In this document: positions 1-6,224 of the stretch, piece after piece
Layout: each line of letters starts with the position of its first letter
Position numbering within the stretch: position 1 is the stretch's first letter
Assembly: GCA_965613025.1 (NCBI GenBank)
Contig: CBFDUE010000004.1
Span: 1 to 64,000 of the forward strand
Length of the DNA stretch: 64,000 nt
From: CAYTXJ01 sp965613025
GTDB lineage: Bacteria; Desulfobacterota; DSM-4660; Desulfatiglandales; JALVMZ01
Direction: 5' to 3'
The notes under the pieces: generated by a model
What the model was told of the DNA's origin: nothing
Databases searched by the model: none
What the model saw: the letters and a program-made list of their open reading frames with translations, nothing else
Made by a program: the position numbers and the translations under genes

Positions 1-180
1 TTAGGATGAGCACTACAAAGTATATGAATATGATCTCTATCCATCCCCAACGCTTCAAACTCTATCGCATACCTCTCCTTGTATCCCTACAGCTGTCTCT
101 TTTATTATCTCTACCACTCCTCCATCCAATAACGCCCTCCTATACTTAACTGGAAATACTATGTGGAATGTATCTGCCAT
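1..180 (-). pseudogene. tnpA: IS200/IS605-family TnpA transposase, frameshifted, cut by window edge
   Basis: Reading the minus strand from an ATG at 180 gives a start typical of IS200/IS605 Y1 transposases (…TFHIVFPVKYRRALLD… and then EIIKETAVGIQ). After that the frame is lost. A one-base shift near 66-72 restores the family sequence RYAIEFEALGMDRDHIHILC, followed by SAHP, which contains the HxH (HIH) metal-binding motif of the HUH nuclease. The catalytic tyrosine part lies beyond the left edge. Such enzymes move single-stranded IS DNA between subterminal hairpins. The extra base indicates a dead copy unless the sequence has an error. The call rests on recognised family motifs seen by eye. 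Confidence 0.8.
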
Positions 181-258
181 GCACAATGATATCCCTTTTT
201 TACCTCATCCCCTTGATTCTTACTTCTAACCACATAACCACACTACTACATAAGGTAA

Positions 259-278
259 CCCTGTGGCAAACCACAGGG
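259..278. repeat. Perfect hairpin, probable IS200/IS605 left-end structure
   Basis: CCCTGTGG, loop CAAA, CCACAGGG form a perfect 8-bp stem with a 4-base loop. It lies about 80 bp upstream of the tnpA remnant start, where IS200/IS605 elements carry their subterminal left-end hairpin recognised by TnpA. The exact IS boundary cannot be fixed because the right end is outside the window. The rest of 209-442 is AT-rich and non-coding; it should hold the promoter of the cytochrome genes, but I see no convincing -35/-10 pair. Confidence 0.5.
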
Positions 279-442
279 AATTAGCAAGTTAGTGATGTAA
301 GGATAACATATTTGAAGGGGATTTTAGATCCAGTGCTTAGGAACATATAAAGATTAATATCACAATCTCTAAAATAGGGTCAATGGATATAGGATTAAAA
401 TTTTACCTTATTTTTACTTATAGTTTATGTTAAAATGGAACC

Positions 443-976
443 GTGAAAAGGTATATAAAAGGAATAATATTAATTGTAATAGGTGTATTAATTGCATTCC
501 CTCTTTTTAGTATAACCTATTATACCATGGTAAGAACCTCTACTCCCCAATTTTGTGCTTCTTGTCATGAGATTCAGTTTGCATATAATACATGGAAGAC
601 CTCCACCCATGTAAATAATGCTCAAGGATTTGTAGCAGATTGTATGGATTGTCACCTCCCAGCTCCTCATGATACCTTTAATTTTTTCTATTCCAAGACA
701 GCCCATGGAATTAAGGATATTATAATTCATTTCATGGGAAAGGAATATGACAGGGAAAGGGCACGAAAGAATGCCTATGCATCTTTTAAAAATGAGCAGT
801 GCCAGAAATGTCATCGTAATCTCCTATATATTCCGGATAAGAGGGGAGCAATGCTTGCCCATAGAGATGTGATCTATGCAAGGCCGGGATATGAAAAGAG
901 GTGTGTGGACTGTCATAGGAATCTGGTTCACAATGCAAGGGATTTTTATGATTATAAACAATTTAAGGGCACATAG
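443..976 (+). CDS. NapC/NrfH-type membrane-anchored tetrahaem cytochrome c
   Basis: A 177-residue protein with one N-terminal membrane anchor (about residues 5-28) followed by four CxxCH haem sites (CASCH, CMDCH, CQKCH, CVDCH). This is the NapC/NirT/NrfH family layout: a quinol dehydrogenase in the cytoplasmic membrane that passes electrons to a periplasmic multihaem partner. The octahaem cytochrome that follows after 13 bp is the evident partner, as in the paired HAO/NrfH-like loci of Campylobacterota and deltaproteobacteria. The start is a GTG with a weak ribosome site; an ATG at 435 is not usable because it meets a stop at once. Quinol oxidation is inferred from the family. Which menaquinol or axial ligands are used cannot be seen. 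Confidence 0.88.
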   Translation: MKRYIKGIILIVIGVLIAFPLFSITYYTMVRTSTPQFCASCHEIQFAYNTWKTSTHVNNAQGFVADCMDCHLPAPHDTFNFFYSKTAHGIKDIIIHFMGKEYDRERARKNAYASFKNEQCQKCHRNLLYIPDKRGAMLAHRDVIYARPGYEKRCVDCHRNLVHNARDFYDYKQFKGT

Positions 977-989
977 AAAGGGGGCTACA

Positions 990-2018
990 ATGAAAAGGGC
1001 TCTTTTTGGAATTATTATGGTAGTATTATTGTTTTTCTTTTCTTATCCTACGGTAATTGCTGAAACAGCTCCAAATCAGCCAAAGGAAAAAGAGTTCAGG
1101 ATAGAGAGGAGCATGCCAAAAGAGGTTATTGCATGTATTGAATGCCATAGAAAAGAGAGTCCTGGGATATTTGCTGATTGGGCACACAGCCGTCATGCAT
1201 CTGCAAATATTACCTGCCTTGATTGCCACAAGGCCGAAGAATTTGACCCCGATGTCAGTGTGGAGCACTACAAACAGTATGAGCGTTCAGATCAGAAATA
1301 TGGGACAAAGGAATATAAGGTTCCAGTTACTGCTGTAGTTTCACCAAAGGACTGCTCCAGGTGCCATCCTGATGAGGTTAAGCAGTATAGCAGGAGTAAG
1401 CATGCAAATACATTGGAGATAATATGGAAGATAGATCCATGGTTAAACAAGGGGATGAACAGCGATAATGAAAGGGTCACAGGGTGTTTTTATTGTCATG
1501 GAACAATTATTAAGGTAAAAGATGGGAAATTGGATCCTGCCACCTGGCCCAATGTGGGAGTGGGTCGCATAAATCCCGATGGAAGTAGGGGCTCTTGCAC
1601 AAGTTGCCATACACGGCACAGGTTCTCTGTTATGGAGGCAAGGAAGCCTGAGGCATGTGGTCAATGCCATCTCGGACCTGATCATCCTCAGATAGAGATA
1701 TTTATGGAATCCAAGCATGGGGATATATATACCGCACATGGTGATGACTATAATTGGAATGCAGCTCCAGGGACATGGACACCTGGTGTGGATTACAGAG
1801 CCCCTGTGTGTGCCTCCTGTCATATGTCAGGTTCAGGGAGTGTGCTAACCAGCCATGATGTAACAGAGAGGTTATCCTGGGAGATTCAGGCACCTTTAAC
1901 CGTAAGACCTCAGGATTTTAAGCCATTTCCTGCAAAGACCAACTGGATGGTAGAGAGAGAGAAGATGAAAGAGATATGTATGCAGTGCCACAGCAAGCTC
2001 TGGGTTGAAAACTTTTAG
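990..2018 (+). CDS. Octahaem hydroxylamine-oxidoreductase-like cytochrome, C-terminally truncated
   Basis: The protein starts at ATG 990, preceded by the strong site AAAGGGGG, and has a cleavable signal peptide (MKRALFGIIMVVLLFFF…). It contains eight CxxCH haem motifs (CIECH, CLDCH, CSRCH, CFYCH, CTSCH, CGQCH, CASCH, CMQCH), the octahaem HAO-family pattern. Homologues paired with a NrfH-like anchor reduce nitrite or hydroxylamine in the periplasm or oxidise hydroxylamine. The reading frame stops at 2018 right after haem 8 (…SKLWVENF). Members of the family continue for more than 100 residues, and the end of that tail is found next in another frame (about 2008-2226). All haem sites survive, but the C-terminal helices that stabilise the trimer are missing. 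It may be a pseudogene, or the sequence may have a local deletion error. Confidence 0.85.
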   Translation: MKRALFGIIMVVLLFFFSYPTVIAETAPNQPKEKEFRIERSMPKEVIACIECHRKESPGIFADWAHSRHASANITCLDCHKAEEFDPDVSVEHYKQYERSDQKYGTKEYKVPVTAVVSPKDCSRCHPDEVKQYSRSKHANTLEIIWKIDPWLNKGMNSDNERVTGCFYCHGTIIKVKDGKLDPATWPNVGVGRINPDGSRGSCTSCHTRHRFSVMEARKPEACGQCHLGPDHPQIEIFMESKHGDIYTAHGDDYNWNAAPGTWTPGVDYRAPVCASCHMSGSGSVLTSHDVTERLSWEIQAPLTVRPQDFKPFPAKTNWMVEREKMKEICMQCHSKLWVENF

Positions 2019-2226
2019 AAGAAGGGCGAGGATGGGTGCGGCTATGATGGCACCTGATTACGCCTGGTGGCATGGATTTTATGATTGTAAAGAGAGGTTC
2101 AATGATTTCATGAAAGAGGCTCGGGAGCTATTAAAACATAACCAAAAGGCTTACAGGGCAGTGGATTATCCCAATGCTACTGGCAATACCACAAAACCTA
2201 AGGAGGTATTACCCAGAGTGAAATAG
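2008..2226 (+). pseudogene. Detached C-terminal remnant of the HAO-like cytochrome
   Basis: In the frame shifted relative to the upstream gene, the sequence encodes RRRARMGAAMMAPDYAWWHG followed by FYDCKERF, which is the conserved C-terminal stretch of octahaem HAO-family proteins. It normally follows a helical segment ending in …WHHEGR. Here it joins directly onto the residues after haem 8, so by comparison with the family about 55-70 codons are missing and the junction is out of frame. An ATG at 2005 could in principle start translation but has no good ribosome site. I read it as the tail of a broken gene, not as a separate protein. Confidence 0.75.
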
Positions 2227-2253
2227 CCCCTTATTAGAGAGTTTGGATTTATG

Positions 2254-2292
2254 GTCCCCTTTCAACAATAATTGAAAGGGGACTTTTTTATT
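2254..2292 (+). terminator. Rho-independent terminator after the cytochrome genes
   Basis: A perfect 12-bp stem (GTCCCCTTTCAA at 2254-2265 and TTGAAAGGGGAC at 2272-2283, loop CAATAA) is followed at once by a run of six T. It ends the cytochrome transcript before the MFS gene. Confidence 0.85.
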
Positions 2293-2324
2293 TACAGATT
2301 TTATTTTTATGATATTAAGGCCCC

Positions 2325-3494
2325 ATGCGGGGCTTACCTGAATTAAAGAGCTTACTTTTTTTGACCTCAATCTTTTTGTTAAACTTCATGTCAAGGATTA
2401 TATTTGGCCCTCTTATGCCCATAATAGAGACTGATCTTGGCATTGATCATGCCCATGCTGGCTCATTTTTCTTTATAATCTCTGTTGGATATTTCATCTC
2501 CCTTATAGGGTCTGGCTTTATATCCTGTAGAATTTCCCATCGAAACACCATAATCCTTTCAGCCATGGGGCTTGGGGTTGTTTTAATGGGAATCTCCTTG
2601 AGTAATAATCTATGGCAGATCCGTCTTTCTCTTTTATTTTTAGGACTTGCGGCAGGCCTTTATCTTCCATCCGGTATTGCCACCCTTACAGAGCTTGTAA
2701 GTCAGGAACATTGGGGAAAGGCCATAGCTGTTCATGAACTTGCTCCCAATATAAGCTTTGTCATCACACCATTAGTGGCTGAACTCTTAATGAGATATCT
2801 TTCCTGGAAAGGGGTATTGATGGCAATAGGGGGTATATCCATATCCTTAGGGATCCTTTTTGCCTTGGCTGGAAGGGGAGGACGGTTTTATGGAGAAGCT
2901 CCAAATCTCCTGCTATTAAAAGATCTTTTTACTATGCCTGTGTTTTGGATAATGGTTATCCTTTTTAGCTTAGGTATAAGTGGCTCTCTGGGCATATACA
3001 CCATGCTTCCCCTCTTTCTGGTAGTTGAACATGGAATGGAACGGAGCTGGGCCAATACCCTGATTGCACTATCCAGAATCTCTGGAATAATTATGGGTTT
3101 AGTGTCAGGATTTATTAATGACCGCTTAGGGCCAAAAAGGACATTAATGGGAGTGTTTTTGATTACAGGATGTTTTACCATTCTTCTCGGTATGGTCGGG
3201 GGAAGATGGATACCCTTTTTTGTATTTCTTCAACCCCTTTTTGCTGTATGTTTTTTCCCACCTGGATTTGCCGCCCTGTCCTCTCTTACTCCTCCAAGTT
3301 CACGCAATGTGGCAGTATCTCTCACGGTTCCAGCTGCCTTTGTTATTGGAGGGGGGGCTGTGCCTGCATGGATAGGTCTTTCAGGAGATCTCCTCTCCTT
3401 TAGTTTTGGAATTTTTTCTGTGGGGATTATGATTCTATCTGGTGTGCTATTTGCCTATCATATTAAATTGGGAAGGATGAATACTAATTTTTAG
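2325..3494 (+). CDS. MFS transporter
   Basis: A 389-residue integral membrane protein with about 12 hydrophobic segments. After the second segment the stretch GSGFISCRISHRNTI resembles the loop 2-3 signature of the major facilitator superfamily, and the pseudo-repeat in the second half is GFINDRLGPKRTL, a good GxxxDRxGxR match. The substrate is not readable; the position behind the nitrogen-oxide cytochrome would fit an anion carrier, but the terminator in between argues against a shared transcript. The ATG at 2325 sits in the loop of a short GC hairpin (GCCCC-ATGC-GGGGC), so either the start is structurally occluded or a later codon is used. It is followed after 15 bp by the DUF2889 gene. 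Confidence 0.8.
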   Translation: MRGLPELKSLLFLTSIFLLNFMSRIIFGPLMPIIETDLGIDHAHAGSFFFIISVGYFISLIGSGFISCRISHRNTIILSAMGLGVVLMGISLSNNLWQIRLSLLFLGLAAGLYLPSGIATLTELVSQEHWGKAIAVHELAPNISFVITPLVAELLMRYLSWKGVLMAIGGISISLGILFALAGRGGRFYGEAPNLLLLKDLFTMPVFWIMVILFSLGISGSLGIYTMLPLFLVVEHGMERSWANTLIALSRISGIIMGLVSGFINDRLGPKRTLMGVFLITGCFTILLGMVGGRWIPFFVFLQPLFAVCFFPPGFAALSSLTPPSSRNVAVSLTVPAAFVIGGGAVPAWIGLSGDLLSFSFGIFSVGIMILSGVLFAYHIKLGRMNTNF

Positions 3495-3509
3495 TGAGGG
3501 GTTTAGAAA

Positions 3510-4088
3510 ATGGAAACTTTAAGGGAAAGGATAAGGATGTTTAAAGTGGGGCCTATTCACAAACGATCCATTGAGCTTAATAGCTACCCCGTAGATGATG
3601 GAATCATCTTAGAAGGCATCTTACATGATGAGCGATTTGTGGATATATATGATATGGATGGAAGTATTAAAAATAAGGGACCGGTTCACCATATATCCGC
3701 TCTTATCTTAATAAGGGGAATGCCTCCTGTAATAGCGGATGCAGAGGCAGAATTTTTACACTACCCTCATGAGATGTGCCCCCAGGCAAAGGAGGGCATG
3801 AAATCCTTAGTTGGGCTTGAGATAAGGAGTGGGTTTGGAGAAAAGGTTCACAAAATCATGGGGGGAAAAGAGGGCTGTGCCCATCTTTCGCACCTTGTGA
3901 TCGTTATGGGCCATGTGGCCATGCATGGACTTTGGACAAGTCTATTGAGGGAGAGGCATCCCATACCCTCATCCCTTGAGGATATTAAGGCCCTTGATTA
4001 TCTGATAGATAGCTGTTTTTTGTGGAAAGAGGATGGCCCCTTTTTAAAGAGGCTTAGATCCTTAGTGAAAGATGGACAAAAGGGTTAG
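3510..4088 (+). CDS. DUF2889 family protein
   Basis: A 192-residue soluble protein without signal or membrane segments. The N-terminal part contains HKRSIELNSYPVDDGIILEG, and the centre contains IADAEAEF and the C-terminal motif GGKEGCAHLSHL. These match the DUF2889 family, in which the GxxGCTHL motif is characteristic. The function of the family is unknown. It lies between the MFS transporter and thioredoxin genes on the same strand with short spacing, so co-transcription is likely. Confidence 0.75.
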   Translation: METLRERIRMFKVGPIHKRSIELNSYPVDDGIILEGILHDERFVDIYDMDGSIKNKGPVHHISALILIRGMPPVIADAEAEFLHYPHEMCPQAKEGMKSLVGLEIRSGFGEKVHKIMGGKEGCAHLSHLVIVMGHVAMHGLWTSLLRERHPIPSSLEDIKALDYLIDSCFLWKEDGPFLKRLRSLVKDGQKG

Positions 4089-4167
4089 CTCTATATCTTC
4101 AGGGGCTTTGATATTGACATCTCAGGGGGGGCATGATAACAGAAAAATAAAAAAGGAGGGCTTGCAT

Positions 4168-4491
4168 ATGGGCGACGTATTGGAAGTTACTGATGAAAAT
4201 TTTGAAAAGGAGATATTGCACTCAGACATCCCTGCTATGGTAGATTTCTGGGCTGCATGGTGTGGGCCATGTCATATGGTTGGACCTATTGTGGAGGAGC
4301 TTGCAAGGGAATATGCAGGGAAGGTAAAGATTGCCAAGATGAATGTGGATCAGAACCGAAATACCCCCAGCAGATATGGAATAAGAAGCATTCCCACCCT
4401 TATTCTCTTTAAAGATGGCCAAGTCGCTCAGACCATTATTGGGGCTCAGCCCAAGAGCGTCATAGAAGAAGAGATTAAAAAGCTGATATAG
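4168..4491 (+). CDS. trxA: Thioredoxin
   Basis: A 107-residue thioredoxin-fold protein with the active site WCGPCH (usual WCGPCK), preceded by DFWAAW, and with the cis-proline motif RSIPTLILF. It reduces protein disulphides in the cytoplasm and is itself reduced by the thioredoxin reductase whose ATG follows its stop codon directly. The start is at 4168 because a strong AAAGGAGGG site lies 8 bp upstream; in-frame upstream codons back to 4072 overlap the preceding gene and show no thioredoxin similarity. The His for Lys change after the second Cys is found in some family members. Confidence 0.95.
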   Translation: MGDVLEVTDENFEKEILHSDIPAMVDFWAAWCGPCHMVGPIVEELAREYAGKVKIAKMNVDQNRNTPSRYGIRSIPTLILFKDGQVAQTIIGAQPKSVIEEEIKKLI

Positions 4492-5400
4492 ATGAAGGAT
4501 CTTATAATCATAGGTGGAGGCCCTGCAGGACTCACGGCAGGGCTTTATGCCGCAAGAGCCAAGATAGATGTGGTGCTTTTGGAAAAGATGGCCCCAGGAG
4601 GGCAGGTATTGAGCACAGATTGGATAGAGAACTATCCTGGATTTCCCGAAGGAGTCTCAGGCTTTGAACTGATGGAAAGGATCAGAAAACAGGTAGATAG
4701 ATTTGATCTGAAAATTAGCCTGGAAGAGGTCATCGCTCTGGATATTTCAGATGAAAAAAAGGTGGTAGAGACTGCCAAGTCCAGAATGGAATGCAGGGCA
4801 TTGATAATAGCCTGTGGTTCAAGACCCAGGAAAGTGGGGATTGAGGGAGAAGATCTTTTTACTGGTAAGGGGGTTTCCTATTGTGCCACATGTGATGGTG
4901 CATTCTTCAGGGATCAGGAGGTTGCGGTTATCGGTGGGGGTGATAGTGCTCTGGAGGAGGCGATATATCTTACCAGGTTTGTCAGAAAGGTGTATCTGAT
5001 CCATAGAAGAGATCAGTTTAGAGCGGTTAAGATACTTCAGGAAAGGGTTAAGGAGAATCCCAAGATTGAACCTCTTCTCAGTCATATACCATTAAAGATA
5101 GTGGGAACAGATGGGGTGGAAGCGATTGAGCTTAAGGATCTTAAGGAAGACAGGGTTTACAGGAAAGGGGTTCAGGGAGTATTTGTCTTTATAGGGACAA
5201 TTCCCAATACAGAGCTTGTAAGAGGAATATTGGAATTGGATGCTCAGGGATTTATTATAACAGATCAGGATATGCAGACATCCATCCCTGGGGTCTTTGC
5301 AGCGGGTGATATAAGATCAAAGAGTCTTCGTCAGATATCCACAGCTGTGGGAGATGGAGCAACAGCTGCATTTGCTGCACAGCGATACTTAGAGTCCTGA
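4492..5400 (+). CDS. trxB: Thioredoxin reductase
   Basis: A 302-residue class II pyridine nucleotide-disulphide oxidoreductase. The FAD site is GGGPAGL at about residues 8-14, the redox pair is CATC in SYCATCDGAFF (about residue 130), the NADPH site is IGGGDSALEEA, and the C-terminal FAD motif is GVFAAGD. It transfers electrons from NAD(P)H to the adjacent thioredoxin. The ATG follows the trxA stop with no gap, so translation is coupled. Length is normal for the family. Confidence 0.96.
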   Translation: MKDLIIIGGGPAGLTAGLYAARAKIDVVLLEKMAPGGQVLSTDWIENYPGFPEGVSGFELMERIRKQVDRFDLKISLEEVIALDISDEKKVVETAKSRMECRALIIACGSRPRKVGIEGEDLFTGKGVSYCATCDGAFFRDQEVAVIGGGDSALEEAIYLTRFVRKVYLIHRRDQFRAVKILQERVKENPKIEPLLSHIPLKIVGTDGVEAIELKDLKEDRVYRKGVQGVFVFIGTIPNTELVRGILELDAQGFIITDQDMQTSIPGVFAAGDIRSKSLRQISTAVGDGATAAFAAQRYLES

Positions 5401-5407
5401 TATGAAA

Positions 5408-5434
5408 GAGAGCTTTGAATTTTTCAAAGCTCTC
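5408..5434. repeat. Dispersed palindrome GAGAGCTTTGAA, copy 1
   Basis: A perfect inverted repeat with 12-bp arms GAGAGCTTTGAA and TTCAAAGCTCTC around TTT. Two further copies with the same arms occur at 13454-13480 and 44171-44197. It is followed by ATAAAAAA, also seen in copy 2. It lies just after the trxB stop and could act as a transcription barrier, but the downstream A-run instead of a T-run on this strand makes a standard terminator unlikely. Confidence 0.8.
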
Positions 5435-5483
5435 ATAAAAAAACTGTAAGTATGGGTTATTTTAAGTTAATTTTTGGGGGTCT

Positions 5484-5518
5484 GGGGGGTGTAACCCCCA
5501 GTGTAAAAAAGGGTTATG
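5484..5518 (+). repeat. 35-bp repeat GGGGGGTGTAACCCCC… upstream of bamD
   Basis: The 35 bases here occur again, with one mismatch, on the minus strand at 44014-44048. Inside is a short stem GGGGGT-GTA-ACCCCC. In both places the element lies downstream of a GAGAGCTTTGAA palindrome and 10-18 bp before a start codon (bamD here, the DUF1992 gene there). Confidence 0.8.
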
Positions 5519-5528
5519 CAAAGGTCTC

Positions 5529-6224
5529 ATGAAAATTAGCATATTTCGTTTAATCCTCATAATTACCCTTTTAACACTTCAGTTTTCATGTGGTGTCATT
5601 ATAGAAAAGGGGATCTCATACTACGATAGGTTCTTTGGCCCTGAAAAGGAGCAAGGGCCAGAAGAGCTTTTAGATGATGGTATGAGCGCCTTAAATAGAA
5701 AGGACTATGAAAAGGCAGCGGAGCTGTTTCAGTCCCTAAAGGATAGATACCCTTATAGCCGTTATGCCATTGTGGCAGAGCTTAAGATGGCAGATGCCCT
5801 ATTTTTAAAGAGGGAATATGACTCTGCATACGATGCATACGACGAATTTGAAAGGCTTCATCCTACCAACAAAGAGATCCCTTATGTGATATATCAAAAG
5901 GGGATGTGTCATTTTAAACAGATCAAAAGCTCTGATAGGGACCAGACTCATACGCTGCTTTCAAAAAAAGAGTTTGAAAGACTCATTAAAAGATTCCCTA
6001 CCAATAGTTATTCAAGGCTTGCGCAGATGCATCTTAGAAGATGCATTATCAGTCTATGTAAACACGAATTATATGTGGGAAGATTCTATATGAAACAAAA
6101 AAAATATAGGGCCGCACTTAGGCGCTTTTTAAAGGTGATTAAAGAATATCCTGATATGGGGCTTCACCAACAGGCCCTAAGATATATCGTGGAATGTAAA
6201 AGAAAGATAAAAGAAAGCTCTTAA
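5529..6224 (+). CDS. bamD: Outer membrane assembly lipoprotein BamD
   Basis: A 231-residue lipoprotein with a signal peptide ending in the lipobox LQFSC (Cys at about residue 21). Tetratricopeptide-type repeats follow (for example GMSALNRKDYEKAAELFQSL and the YDAYDEFERLHPTNKEIPYV-like stretch). This is the BamD/YfiO layout: a periplasm-facing lipoprotein that works with BamA (encoded here at 51905) to insert outer membrane proteins. The gene stands alone behind a repeat-containing leader and its stop codon overlaps the alaS stop region on the other strand by 4 bp. Confidence 0.9.
   Translation: MKISIFRLILIITLLTLQFSCGVIIEKGISYYDRFFGPEKEQGPEELLDDGMSALNRKDYEKAAELFQSLKDRYPYSRYAIVAELKMADALFLKREYDSAYDAYDEFERLHPTNKEIPYVIYQKGMCHFKQIKSSDRDQTHTLLSKKEFERLIKRFPTNSYSRLAQMHLRRCIISLCKHELYVGRFYMKQKKYRAALRRFLKVIKEYPDMGLHQQALRYIVECKRKIKESS

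Noticed and set aside
2005..2226. Separate small protein after the HAO-like gene
   Set aside because: Its sequence is the conserved C-terminus of the HAO family and it has no good ribosome site; treated as the detached tail.
5408..5434. Terminator of trxAB
   Set aside because: A perfect hairpin, but followed by an A-rich and not a T-rich run, and the same palindrome recurs in unrelated places, once inside a reading frame.
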